This document shows positions 1-8,428 of a DNA stretch of 38,073 nucleotides, piece by piece (the first letter of the stretch is position 1; each line of letters starts with the position of its first letter). The stretch comes from CAZBWS01 sp964495705 (GTDB lineage: Bacteria; Pseudomonadota; Gammaproteobacteria; HTCC5015). Below the pieces are notes generated by a model. The model was not told where the DNA came from and ran no database searches. It saw only the letters and a list, made by a program, of their open reading frames with translations. The position numbers were made by a program, and so were the translations under genes. The stretch spans positions 1-38,073 of the forward strand of contig CAZBWS010000013.1 in assembly GCA_964495705.1 (NCBI GenBank). Direction: 5' to 3'.

Positions 1-59
1 GCGCTAAAGCTGAAACTGAAGGCAAGTGCGGCGAAGGTAAATGTGGCGGCGCTAAGTAA
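1..59 (+). CDS. hvfA: HvfA/BufA-like metallophore precursor peptide, C-terminal fragment
   Basis: Only the 3' end of this gene lies in the window; the frame runs from base 3 to the TAA at 57-59. The visible tail is 18 residues rich in Gly, Lys and Glu, with two adjacent EGKCG repeats ending in GGAK. Tandem EGKCG motifs are the hallmark of HvfA-type precursors. In the Haemophilus Hvf (oxazolin) and bufferin systems, an MNIO enzyme converts such cysteines to copper-binding heterocycles. The MNIO gene begins 23 bp downstream on the same strand, which fits a precursor-maturase pair. The leader or signal peptide and the total number of repeats lie outside the window, so the assignment rests on the tail and its neighbours. 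Confidence 0.75.
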   Translation, partial: AKAETEGKCGEGKCGGAK

Positions 60-82
60 CTTTAGCCCTCATTGATATCACT

Positions 83-940
83 ATGACTAAGCCAGCAAAA
101 ACAGTTTCTCAATACTCTGTTCATGGTGCTGGCTTAGGCCTGCGGCGCGGCCTTACGGCCGTGCTGTCAGATCTACCAGATGCGATTGACTTTATGGAGG
201 TCGCACCTGAAAACTGGATTAATGTAGGTGGCTCGATGGGTAAAAATTTCCGTCGCTTCACTGAACGCTATCCCTTTGTTCTTCACGGCTTGTCACTGTC
301 AATTGGCAGCCCAGCCGAACTCGATGAAGAACTTGTGCGCTCCATTGGTAAATTCATGGACACGCACAATATAGACACTTATACCGAGCATTTGACTTAC
401 TGTTCAGATGACGGCCATTTATACGACCTCATGCCCATACCCTTTACCCAAGAAGCTGCCGATTACGTGGCTCAGCGCATCTCTCGTGTGCAGGATATTC
501 TAGGTAGAAAAATTGGCATGGAAAACGCTTCCTACTACGCAGCCCCTGGCAAGCAGATGGAAGAAATTGACTTTGTTAATTATGTAGTTGAAAAATCCGA
601 CTGCGGATTACTACTCGACCTAAATAACATCTATGTAAACTCTGTAAACCACGGATATGATGCTGAACAGTTCCTGGCAGCAATGCCTGGTGAGCGTATT
701 ATGTACGCGCACATAGCGGGACACTATAACGAAGCTGACGATCTAATTGTCGATACCCACGGTACTGATGTGATTGATCCCGTCTGGGGTTTACTAGATA
801 AGGCGTATCAACAGTTCGGGGTATTCCCAACCCTGCTAGAGCGCGACTTCAACTTCCCTCCCCTGTATGAACTGCTCGCAGAAGTCGAGCAAATTAAAGC
901 GGCGCAAGCTTCAGCCCAAACAATTTCTATTACCGCTTAA
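83..940 (+). CDS. hvfB: MNIO-family (DUF692) RiPP maturase, HvfB/BufB type
   Basis: Multinuclear non-haem iron oxidase of 285 aa, the usual DUF692 length, with a TIM-barrel-type fold. These enzymes use O2 to rearrange cysteines of a precursor peptide, here probably the EGKCG cysteines encoded just upstream. Typical motifs are visible: MEVAPENW near residues 38-45, LHGLS with H68, TEHL at 101-104, MEN at 146-148, LLLDLNN at 176-182, HIAGH at 210-214, VDTHG at 223-227 and a late LLERD around 251-255. The His, Asp, Asn and Glu of these motifs supply metal ligands in the family. No strong Shine-Dalgarno precedes the ATG, so translation may be coupled to hvfA. Its usual partner hvfC is not adjacent; it lies at 6389-7168. 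Confidence 0.92.
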   Translation: MTKPAKTVSQYSVHGAGLGLRRGLTAVLSDLPDAIDFMEVAPENWINVGGSMGKNFRRFTERYPFVLHGLSLSIGSPAELDEELVRSIGKFMDTHNIDTYTEHLTYCSDDGHLYDLMPIPFTQEAADYVAQRISRVQDILGRKIGMENASYYAAPGKQMEEIDFVNYVVEKSDCGLLLDLNNIYVNSVNHGYDAEQFLAAMPGERIMYAHIAGHYNEADDLIVDTHGTDVIDPVWGLLDKAYQQFGVFPTLLERDFNFPPLYELLAEVEQIKAAQASAQTISITA

Positions 941-1057
941 TCAGCTGTTCTTAACCTATCCGCATAAAACAATTTAGTGCATTTTTTCATGCAACTTTTC
1001 AGCAATCAGCTTATCATAGGAAAACTCATAAATATAAGCCTTAATACAACGGGCACT

Positions 1058-1062
1058 GGAGA
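1058..1062 (+). promoter_or_regulatory. Ribosome binding site of the first GltS-like gene
   Basis: GGAGA six bases before ATG 1069. A second ATG follows directly at 1072. The site supports 1069/1072 as the true start, because the N-terminal membrane segment would otherwise be lost. Confidence 0.6.
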
Positions 1063-1068
1063 TAAATA

Positions 1069-2604
1069 ATGATGAATTTTTTTACGGACAGCTGGGCTTA
1101 CGGCTTACTGGAAATCCTATCTATCATATTCATAACGGCTATAGGTATCGGCGTGTTTATGGTGGCTTGCATGTACATTGTCGACATCACCCAAACTGAA
1201 CAAACCATTCGCCGCAACTACCCCGTGCTCGGCCGCTTTCGCTACGCCTTTGAACATATGGGGGAATTTTTCCGCCAGTATTTTTTTGCTATGGACCGAG
1301 AGGAGCTTCCTTTTAATCGTGCCGAACGCTCCTGGGCCTACCGAGCCGCTAAAAATGTCGACAACACAATCGCCTTTGGCTCTACTCGCGACTTGCGCCC
1401 TACAGGTTCAGTCTTCTTTGTTAACTGCCCTTACCCAACACTAGGCGAAGATGCCGTTCCCACCACAGACGTGACCATCGGCACCTATTGCGACAAACCT
1501 TATACAACTTCATCGCTTATCAATGTCTCTGGCATGAGCTATGGCGCCCTATCTAAGCCGGCTGTACTCGCTCTCTCCAAAGGCGCAAAACAAGCTGGCA
1601 GCTGGATGAATACAGGAGAAGGCGGTTTATCGCCCTACCACCTCGAAGGCGGTGCCGACATTGTTTTCCAAATAGGTACAGCCAAGTTTGGTGTGCGCGA
1701 CGAGGAAGGCAACCTGTCGGACGAAAAGCTGCGCGAAGTTGCCAGCAAAGATGCCGTAAAAATGTTTGAAATCAAACTCAGCCAAGGCGCCAAGCCCGGT
1801 AAAGGCGGCATTCTTCCTGGCGCCAAGGTCAGTGCAGAAATAGCCGCCATACGTGGCCTTAAAGTCGGTGAGGATGCAATAAGCCCTAACCGCCATGTAG
1901 AAATAAACAGCTCAGCCGACTTACTAGATATGATTGAGCGTGTACGCCGCGTCACAGGCAAACCTGTCGGCTTTAAAATGGTCGTCGGTGCTGCTGCTTG
2001 GATGGACACCTTATTCGAGCTTATTCACGAACGAGGTATCGAAAGTGCGCCTGACTTTATTACCATTGACGGCGCAGATGGAGGCACCGGCGCAGCACCA
2101 ATGGCGTTGATGGACTTTGTTGGCCTACCCTTGCGCGAAAGCCTGCCCATGGTCGTCGACAAGCTTAACCAATACGGCCTACGCGAGCGAGTAAAAGTCA
2201 TTTGCTCCGGCAAGCTAATAACCCCATCAGGTGTCGCTTGGGCACTTTCCATTGGCGCTGACTTCGTCGTTTCGGCGCGTGGATTTATGTTTGCTCTTGG
2301 CTGCATCCAGGCATTGCAGTGCAATAAAAACACCTGCCCCACAGGCATCACTACCCATGATGCCAAGCTACAAAAAGGCTTAGTACCTGAAGACAAAGCT
2401 CAGCGTGTAGCGAATTACATTAAAAACATGACGTACGAAGTCGGTATATTAACTCACTCCTGCGGCGTAAAAGAGCCTAGAGAGCTGAAGCGCCGTCATG
2501 CTAGAATTGTCACCGAAAACGGCAAGTCCATCCCCCTTGATGAGCTTTACCCAGAGATTAAAAAAGAAGGCATTAACAGCCTTAATCCCCACAACATTAA
2601 CTAA
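1069..2604 (+). CDS. Membrane-anchored FMN/Fe-S glutamate-synthase-domain protein, copy 1
   Basis: Protein of 511 aa with one N-terminal membrane segment (about 13-38), followed by the FMN-binding central domain of glutamate synthase large subunits. Visible motifs are NTGEGG (181-186), the EIKLSQGAKPGKGG stretch (234-247), ISPNRH (271-276), DGADGGTGAAP (334-344) and ARGFMFALGC. Cysteines C412, C418 and C423 form the C-x5-C-x4-C pattern that binds a 3Fe-4S cluster in GltS. There is no glutaminase domain, so the ammonia source and substrate are unknown and true glutamate synthase activity should not be assumed. The gene starts 128 bp after hvfB and is followed by a close paralogue. It is not a standard part of Hvf loci that I know of. 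Confidence 0.85.
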   Translation: MMNFFTDSWAYGLLEILSIIFITAIGIGVFMVACMYIVDITQTEQTIRRNYPVLGRFRYAFEHMGEFFRQYFFAMDREELPFNRAERSWAYRAAKNVDNTIAFGSTRDLRPTGSVFFVNCPYPTLGEDAVPTTDVTIGTYCDKPYTTSSLINVSGMSYGALSKPAVLALSKGAKQAGSWMNTGEGGLSPYHLEGGADIVFQIGTAKFGVRDEEGNLSDEKLREVASKDAVKMFEIKLSQGAKPGKGGILPGAKVSAEIAAIRGLKVGEDAISPNRHVEINSSADLLDMIERVRRVTGKPVGFKMVVGAAAWMDTLFELIHERGIESAPDFITIDGADGGTGAAPMALMDFVGLPLRESLPMVVDKLNQYGLRERVKVICSGKLITPSGVAWALSIGADFVVSARGFMFALGCIQALQCNKNTCPTGITTHDAKLQKGLVPEDKAQRVANYIKNMTYEVGILTHSCGVKEPRELKRRHARIVTENGKSIPLDELYPEIKKEGINSLNPHNIN

Positions 2605-2744
2605 TGCCTCCCCTCTCCTACTCCTGCTTCTATGCAGGGGTGGGAACCCCTTTCTCCATCATCCTTATAGTATTAATTCACTCAGCAGCAAACACTTTGC
2701 TGTATCTGATCTATATATAGCTAGAGCCTAATAAAAGTCACAAA

Positions 2745-2749
2745 GAGGG
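2745..2749 (+). promoter_or_regulatory. Ribosome binding site deciding a GTG start
   Basis: GAGGG eight bases before GTG 2758. It supports the GTG as initiator of the second GltS-like gene, which then aligns with copy 1 from the first membrane segment. Confidence 0.6.
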
Positions 2750-2757
2750 CCTACACT

Positions 2758-4296
2758 GTGGAACAACTGACTAGTAGCTGGCTATTCGTAATTTTAGAAA
2801 TCCTAGCCGCCGTATTCATTCTAGTTATAGGCATAGGCATTATTTGTATTGTCATCATGTATATTGCTGACATCAGCCAAACCAAGCAAACTATCCGCCG
2901 CAATTACCCTGTCGTAGGACGCTTTCGCTATATGTTTGAGCATATGGGAGAATTTTTCAGGCAGTATTTTTTTGCTATGGATCGCGAAGAGCTACCCTTC
3001 AATCGCGCCGAGCGCTCTTGGTGTTATCGCGCCGCCAAAGATGTTGACAGCACTATCGCCTTTGGCTCTACCAAAGACATTCGCCATACTGGCTCTATAT
3101 TTTTTGTAAACTGCCCCTACCCCACTTTGGGCGAAGATGCTGTCCCCCCAGCCATGGTGACTATCGGACCCTACTGTGAAAAACCCTATAGCAGTTCCTC
3201 CTTAATTAATATTTCTGGCATGAGCTATGGCGCTTTATCCAAGCCGGCTATTCTCGCTTTATCTCATGGCGCTAAACAGGCTGGTTGCTGGATTAATACA
3301 GGGGAAGGAGGTATGTCGCCCTTTCACGAGGAGGGCGAGGCCCATATTGTCTATCAAATAGGTACGGCCAAGTTTGGCGTACGTGATGAAGACGGCAGCT
3401 TTAGCGAAGCTAGGCTCAAACAACTCCGCGATAACCCGCTGGTAAAAATGTTTGAAATCAAACTCAGCCAAGGCGCTAAGCCTGGCAAGGGAGGAATTTT
3501 GCCAGGGGCCAAAGTCACCGCAGAAATTGCAGCTATTCGCGGCATCCAGGAAGGTGACGATGCGATTAGCCCCAATCGCCACCCCGACATCAATTCAGCC
3601 GAAGAATTATTGGACATGATCGAGTATGTGCGCAACTTAACCGGTAAACCAGTGGGCTTTAAAACGGTCATTGGAGCATCTGCTTGGCTGGAGGAGCTGT
3701 TTAGCCTGATGCTGTTGCGCGGCATAGAATCTGGCCCCGACTTCATTACCGTTGACGGAGCGGATGGCGGAACAGGCGCTGCCCCCATGAGCTTAATGGA
3801 TCAAATGGGGCTACCCTTGCACGAAAGCCTTCCCATGCTGGTCGATAAGCTCAAGGAGTTTGGCCTACGCGACAGGGTAAAAGTCATTTCATCAGGCAAG
3901 CTTGTCACCCCTTCAGGCATTGCCTGGGCGCTAGCGATGGGCTCTGACTTCGTCGTCTCTGCACGTGGGTTTATGTTTGCTCTTGGCTGCATTCAGGCAT
4001 TGCAGTGCAATAAAAACACCTGCCCCACGGGCATCACCACCCACGACACCAATCTACAAAAAGGCCTTCACCCTAAAACCAAGTCCGTCCGTGTAGCTAA
4101 CTTCGTAAAAAACATGAATTACGAAGTAGGTATTATTGCCCACTCCTGTGGCGTCAAAGAACCCCGAGCACTCAAACGCAACCATGCTCGCGTGGTCATG
4201 GACGACGGAAAGTCTCGCCCACTGGACGAGCTATACCCCGAAATTCGCAAGGAGGGAGTGGTATCTTTACACAAGATGGATTTTCCTTTGGAGTAA
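2758..4296 (+). CDS. Membrane-anchored FMN/Fe-S glutamate-synthase-domain protein, copy 2
   Basis: Tandem paralogue of the preceding gene, 512 aa with a GTG start and a good ribosome binding site. The two proteins align almost without gaps from the N-terminal membrane helix to the C-terminus. The block following RRNYP is nearly identical, as are the FMN-domain motifs (NTGEGG, EIKLSQGAKPG, DGADGGTGAAP) and the C-x5-C-x4-C cluster motif. Differences concentrate in the membrane helix, in the segment around residues 190-230 and at the extreme C-terminus. Both copies therefore look functional and may have diverged in partner or substrate, or may form a heteromer. The 153-bp gap between the copies contains no convincing terminator. 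Confidence 0.85.
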   Translation: MEQLTSSWLFVILEILAAVFILVIGIGIICIVIMYIADISQTKQTIRRNYPVVGRFRYMFEHMGEFFRQYFFAMDREELPFNRAERSWCYRAAKDVDSTIAFGSTKDIRHTGSIFFVNCPYPTLGEDAVPPAMVTIGPYCEKPYSSSSLINISGMSYGALSKPAILALSHGAKQAGCWINTGEGGMSPFHEEGEAHIVYQIGTAKFGVRDEDGSFSEARLKQLRDNPLVKMFEIKLSQGAKPGKGGILPGAKVTAEIAAIRGIQEGDDAISPNRHPDINSAEELLDMIEYVRNLTGKPVGFKTVIGASAWLEELFSLMLLRGIESGPDFITVDGADGGTGAAPMSLMDQMGLPLHESLPMLVDKLKEFGLRDRVKVISSGKLVTPSGIAWALAMGSDFVVSARGFMFALGCIQALQCNKNTCPTGITTHDTNLQKGLHPKTKSVRVANFVKNMNYEVGIIAHSCGVKEPRALKRNHARVVMDDGKSRPLDELYPEIRKEGVVSLHKMDFPLE

Positions 4297-4434
4297 ATTT
4301 TTATATAGATAATCCAGAGGTCCATTATTAAGACTATCCGCAAAGAAAGTTATCTGGCAAAATCCTTGTTAAGGAACTTTTACTTTACCAAACACACCAA
4401 GCGCTACAGTTAATCAAGAATAAGTGAGTCACAT

Positions 4435-5154
4435 ATGAGCACCATTAAATCCCTAGGCTGCAAAGCCGTTACTTTCTACGACGCAGCAATGGAGAAGCTT
4501 AAATACTTAGACTTCAGTGTGCCATTGGCTTTTAGATTAATCCTTGCCCCTGTTTTGATTGTTGCTGGCTATCACAAGCTGCAATTACCTAGCCTTGGTA
4601 CAGAGGGCGTATCCTTTTTTCAAGCCCTTATGCCTGACCCTAATGTAGTTGCGTGGTTTGGTAATGCTGACTGGGGTTTGGGCATGCCTTTCCCCGAATT
4701 CATGACCTTCATGGCAGGTTGGACTGAGTTCCTTGGCGGCTGGCTGCTATTGTTTGGCCTAGCAGCGCGATTTGTTAGCATACCTTTGGCAGGCACCATG
4801 CTAGTAGCGGCATTGACTGCTCACCTAGGTAACGGCTGGTTTGCCATTGCTCCTTCAAGCCCTGACACCAGTGCTGCACAGGTGTATTCTTGGCTAGGTT
4901 TTGACATGGCTGACGAAAGCCTGAAGAACAGCGAAGAAGTTGGTACTCGCTTGTCGGCTGCACGCAGTCTGCTTAGTAAGCACGGCAATAATAGCTGGCT
5001 AACTGAGAAAGGCAGCTTCGTGGTGCTAAACAATGGTATTGAGTTCGCCATTACTTATTTGTTTATGCTACTCACCGTATTTTTCATGGGCGGCGGGCGC
5101 TTTGTTAGTATCGATTACTGGCTGAACCGCTGGATTCGCAAGCAAGCTGAATAA
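4435..5154 (+). CDS. hvfX: DoxX-like membrane protein, HvfX/HvfD-type
   Basis: Integral membrane protein of 239 aa with the DoxX-family pattern. A helix at about 28-46 ends in AGYHKL, then come conserved WTEFLGGWLLLFGL and RFVSIPLAGTMLVA helices, and a last helix precedes the GGGRFVSIDYWL segment. DoxX-type proteins of this form (HvfX in some annotations, HvfD in the Haemophilus operon) are encoded with HvfA, HvfB and HvfC and are thought to assist maturation or metal handling at the membrane. About 60 extra residues between helices (roughly 140-200) form a hydrophilic loop. The next gene starts 9 bp after the stop, so it is probably cotranscribed with the antiporter and hvfC. Confidence 0.78.
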   Translation: MSTIKSLGCKAVTFYDAAMEKLKYLDFSVPLAFRLILAPVLIVAGYHKLQLPSLGTEGVSFFQALMPDPNVVAWFGNADWGLGMPFPEFMTFMAGWTEFLGGWLLLFGLAARFVSIPLAGTMLVAALTAHLGNGWFAIAPSSPDTSAAQVYSWLGFDMADESLKNSEEVGTRLSAARSLLSKHGNNSWLTEKGSFVVLNNGIEFAITYLFMLLTVFFMGGGRFVSIDYWLNRWIRKQAE

Positions 5155-5163
5155 GGTTAACTT

Positions 5164-6399
5164 ATGATTAGCTCGCTAATGATCTTCATGGCGATGTTAC
5201 TCATCGCCATGTTAGTAGAGCCGCTCTCTGAGCGGCTTCGCTTTCCATTCTCCGCGCTGTTAGTACTTGTCGGATTTATCGGCTCCGAGGCTATTGTTGC
5301 TTTTGGCTTTGATACTGGCCTACGCTATGAAACCTTTAACGACCTTATTCTGCACCTGTTTGTGCCTATACTTGTTTTTGAGTCTGCTTTCAATATTCAC
5401 GCAAAGAGCTTATTTAAAAACATCATCCCCATATTAATCCTCGCAGTACCCGCCATGCTGTTGGCTTCTGTGGTTACCGCCACCATCATTTACTACGGTA
5501 TTGGCCATCCACAGCATTTCCCTTTCGCCGCGGCGTTACTCGCAGGCATATTACTATCCGCAACAGACCCCGTTGCAGTAGTTGCTCTATTTAAAAAACT
5601 CGGCGCCCCCGAACGACTCAATATATTACTTGAAGGCGAGAGTTTGTTTAACGATGCGACAGCGGTTGTAATGTACTCTCTCGTTGTCACGTTAGCGCTA
5701 ACGCCCGGAGCGGAATTCAGCGTAGCCGACGCTAGCGCGACCTTTGCCACAAGCTTTTTTGGCGGCATATTAGTTGGCGCTATCGTGGGTGGTCTTGCTA
5801 GCCTGATCTATCGCGCCTTTAATCATCCCATGCAGCACAGCGTTACCAGCATTATTACTGGCCTATCCGCATTCTACTTCTCAGAACATTTACTACATGT
5901 ATCGGGCATAGTCGCGATATTAGTCGCTGCACTGATTCTTGGCGAGACTCACCGTAAATATGCGCCCAGTAGCAAAGACCACCTAACCACTGAGATCTGG
6001 GAGCTAGCTGCATATATTTCCAATGCTATTTTGTTTTTACTGGTCGGCGTCACCATTACCTGGGCGATGTTTGAGCAACAATGGCTAGCCATGCTCATTG
6101 GCATTGTCGCAGCCACTATAGCTAGGTTAATCGTAAGCTATGGCTTAGTACCCACATTGGGCCTGCTTCCGAAAACCACCAGCATCCCTAGCTGCTACAA
6201 GCCCGTGATGATGTGGGGTGGTCTGCGTGGTGCTATTGCCCTTGCTCTTGCCTTGTCTATACCCACAGAGATAGAAAGCTGGTTCACCATACAATCTATC
6301 GCTTACGGCGTAGTACTATTCACTTTATTTATACAAGCGCCTCTTATGCCACCCTTGGTGCAAAAGACGATCGACTACCATAAGCAACATGATGACTGA
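5164..6399 (+). CDS. CPA1 (NhaP-type) cation/proton antiporter with intact ion-site motifs
   Basis: Polytopic protein of 411 aa, hydrophobic throughout, of the monovalent cation:proton antiporter-1 family. The key family residues are present: T134-D135-P136, E73 in VFES, N163-D164 in GESLFND, and the basic residue R355 in WGGLRGA. It can therefore be expected to exchange protons for Na+ or K+ across the inner membrane. It follows hvfX by 9 bp and overlaps hvfC by 11 bp, so it is translationally embedded in the RiPP locus. A link between proton or cation exchange and metallophore maturation is inferred only from this arrangement. It contains two copies of the TGCGGATA octamer on the opposite strand (5555 and 5864). 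Confidence 0.88.
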   Translation: MISSLMIFMAMLLIAMLVEPLSERLRFPFSALLVLVGFIGSEAIVAFGFDTGLRYETFNDLILHLFVPILVFESAFNIHAKSLFKNIIPILILAVPAMLLASVVTATIIYYGIGHPQHFPFAAALLAGILLSATDPVAVVALFKKLGAPERLNILLEGESLFNDATAVVMYSLVVTLALTPGAEFSVADASATFATSFFGGILVGAIVGGLASLIYRAFNHPMQHSVTSIITGLSAFYFSEHLLHVSGIVAILVAALILGETHRKYAPSSKDHLTTEIWELAAYISNAILFLLVGVTITWAMFEQQWLAMLIGIVAATIARLIVSYGLVPTLGLLPKTTSIPSCYKPVMMWGGLRGAIALALALSIPTEIESWFTIQSIAYGVVLFTLFIQAPLMPPLVQKTIDYHKQHDD

Positions 6400-7168
6400 A
6401 ACGAAAGGCTTTAAAGACATTCAAAAGCAATTTGCCGGGCATATACGCAATCCCGAGCACATTCCTCTACGCGACGATGTAGAAGATCGTCGCATGAATA
6501 TTTATCGCGAGCTGTTCTACAACAATATAGAAGGCTTTATAAGCAGTGCCTTCCCCGTACTGCGTAAGTTTTATAATGAGGCAGACTGGCACGCCATGGT
6601 GCGTAGCTTCATGGTGCAGCACAAGGCTCACAGCCCCTATTTTTTAGAGATCTCCCAAGAGTTTCTAAAGTATTTCCAAGACACACATATTATGCGTGAC
6701 TGCGACCCTGCATTCGCTATTGAACTAAGTCATTACGAGTGGGTAGAGCTCGCTCTAACCGTTGAAGATGAAGAAATAGACATTAACAACATCGACCCTA
6801 ATGGTGATCTATTGCAATCGCGACCAGCCTTATCAACATTAGCCTGGAACCTCACTTACCAATGGCCAGTACACCAACTCAGCCTTGACAACCACCCCAG
6901 CGAAGCACCAGAGCAAACCACACATATCATCGTCTACCGCGACCGCAGTGATAAAGTCCGTTTTGTCGTCATCAACGCAGTCACTGCGGTGCTGTTGCAA
7001 TTATTTGAAGAAAACGCTGAGTTAAATGGCCAGCAAGCATGTGAAATTATTGCCCAGCAAATGCAACATCCCAATCCAGAGGTCGTCGTGCAAGGCGGCT
7101 TAGCCGCTTTAGAAGACCTGAAAGAAAAAGGTATATTGCTAGGCACTTATAGAGTCAATCAAGACTAG
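6389..7168 (+). CDS. hvfC: HvfC-family RiPP maturation partner (DUF2063)
   Basis: Protein of 259 aa with the DUF2063 N-terminal domain at about 8-100, recognisable from FAGHIRNPEH, RRMNIYRELFYNNI and SSAFPVLRKF. A second C-terminal domain at about 140-255 is typical of HvfC/BufC. Such proteins bind the precursor and the MNIO enzyme and are required for modification. The start overlaps the antiporter stop by 11 bp, with adjacent ATGs at 6389 and 6392. The next antiporter starts 4 bp after the stop. Separation from hvfB by about 5.4 kb and five genes is unusual, because the two genes are normally adjacent. Confidence 0.85.
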   Translation: MMTETKGFKDIQKQFAGHIRNPEHIPLRDDVEDRRMNIYRELFYNNIEGFISSAFPVLRKFYNEADWHAMVRSFMVQHKAHSPYFLEISQEFLKYFQDTHIMRDCDPAFAIELSHYEWVELALTVEDEEIDINNIDPNGDLLQSRPALSTLAWNLTYQWPVHQLSLDNHPSEAPEQTTHIIVYRDRSDKVRFVVINAVTAVLLQLFEENAELNGQQACEIIAQQMQHPNPEVVVQGGLAALEDLKEKGILLGTYRVNQD

Positions 7169-7172
7169 GCAT

Positions 7173-8369
7173 ATGCATCACGACCTGTTATTTATCGGCC
7201 TGTTTATTGCAGGCGGTCTATGCCTGATTCCCCTGTTGGAAAAACTCCACATCCCATGGCCTGCTGCGTTGATTGCCAGCGGCTTTATTGGTTCAGAATT
7301 AGTAACAGCTTACGGCATTGATTTAAGTCTGCGCTGGCACAGTTTACGTAGTTTATTTTTAGACCTGCTGATTCCAGTGTTAATTTACGATGCCGTATTA
7401 AAAATAAAAATAGGCGATTTACGTCAACACATACTTGCCATTGTATTATTTTCATTACCTTTTACTCTATTAGCCTCATTGCTAACTGGCATCATCTTGT
7501 ATTTTTTCATCGGCCATACGACCGGTTTCCCCTTAGCATCCGCTCTCACAGCGGGAGCCCTACTATCGATTACTAACCCCATCGCAACGATTAAATTATT
7601 TAGCGGCTGCCCCAAACCCTTGCGCACGATTATCTCCGGAGAGAGCCTATTCAACAGCATTGTGGCCATTAGCCTATTTAGCTTCTGTATTTCCTACTCC
7701 ATAGACCTACAGAATACATCTATCACCCATGCTATTAACACCTTCGGAAAACAACTAATAGGCGCCCTATGTATAGGCACTCTTTCAGGCACTCTAAGCT
7801 ACTTATTAATCAAGCTAAGCAACAAACCGAATAACCAAACGTTAATAAGTTTTCTTCTATGTATCAGCACAGCTTACTTATCTAATTTATGGCTGGGCGG
7901 GGCGGGCATCACTTCCGTATTTATTAGCAGCCTACTACTAGCCTATCTAAGTGACCGTGAAAATATAATCAAACAGTCCAAGCAACCCAGCCTTGCCCCG
8001 ATGTTTTTACACTGGAACTTCATTAGCTACATTGCCGCTGTCGTTATTTTCACCATCATGGGCATATCAATCACCACTGAAATGTTTTCTCAGCAATGGC
8101 TAGCCATGTTGATCGGCCTTTTCTCTAGTCTGCTCGCACGTTACGTACTAGTTCATAGCATGGGCTTCAAGCTATTGCCCACTCGACAACGCAACTATAT
8201 GGCATTAGGTGGCGTGCGTGGCATGGCTGTCGTTGCACTAGCCATAAGCTTACCCACTGAATTAACAGCTTGGTGGACTATCCAATCTATTGCTTATGCA
8301 GTGGTGCTGTTTTCTATACTGTTACAAACCCCTTTACTTGCTCGAAAAATAGAACGGCAAAACGTATAA
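7173..8369 (+). CDS. CPA1 antiporter-like protein lacking the conserved ion-site aspartates
   Basis: Paralogue of the 5164-6399 antiporter, 398 aa, polytopic, and alignable over most of its length. Shared segments include SGFIGSEL near residue 36, QQWLAMLIG, and WTIQSIAYAVVLF near the end. The catalytic positions are altered: TDP becomes T134-N135-P136 and the FND motif becomes F160-N161-S162. The acidic residue in VFES is Asp73 here, and the arginine of GGVRGMA is kept. Loss of both conserved aspartates argues against ordinary proton-coupled exchange. It might be a regulatory or dimer partner of the intact copy, or a channel- or sensor-like derivative. It ends the RiPP locus and is followed by a perfect hairpin at 8378-8406. 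Confidence 0.82.
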   Translation: MHHDLLFIGLFIAGGLCLIPLLEKLHIPWPAALIASGFIGSELVTAYGIDLSLRWHSLRSLFLDLLIPVLIYDAVLKIKIGDLRQHILAIVLFSLPFTLLASLLTGIILYFFIGHTTGFPLASALTAGALLSITNPIATIKLFSGCPKPLRTIISGESLFNSIVAISLFSFCISYSIDLQNTSITHAINTFGKQLIGALCIGTLSGTLSYLLIKLSNKPNNQTLISFLLCISTAYLSNLWLGGAGITSVFISSLLLAYLSDRENIIKQSKQPSLAPMFLHWNFISYIAAVVIFTIMGISITTEMFSQQWLAMLIGLFSSLLARYVLVHSMGFKLLPTRQRNYMALGGVRGMAVVALAISLPTELTAWWTIQSIAYAVVLFSILLQTPLLARKIERQNV

Positions 8370-8376
8370 TTTGCCA

Positions 8377-8407
8377 ATGCGGATAGGCTGTAATAGCCTA
8401 TCCGCAC
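8377..8407 (+). repeat. Inverted pair of the dispersed TGCGGATAGGCT motif, probable terminator
   Basis: Perfect 12-bp inverted repeat: TGCGGATAGGCT at 8378-8389, a 5-base loop GTAAT, and AGCCTATCCGCA at 8395-8406. A short T-containing stretch follows (ATTGTTTTAA). It lies 8 bp after the second antiporter and before tesB, a good place for a transcription terminator. Both arms carry the octamer that recurs throughout the window. Confidence 0.75.
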
Positions 8408-8428
8408 TCATTGTTTTAAAGGCACACC

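Noticed and set aside
1627..2396. Long minus-strand frames inside the first GltS-like gene
   Set aside because: They are antisense to strongly conserved FMN-domain coding sequence and show no family features. The same holds for the other antisense frames in the window.
2635..2652. Possible hairpin AGGGG/CCCCT between the two GltS-like genes
   Set aside because: Short stem and no proper T run; not convincing as a terminator.
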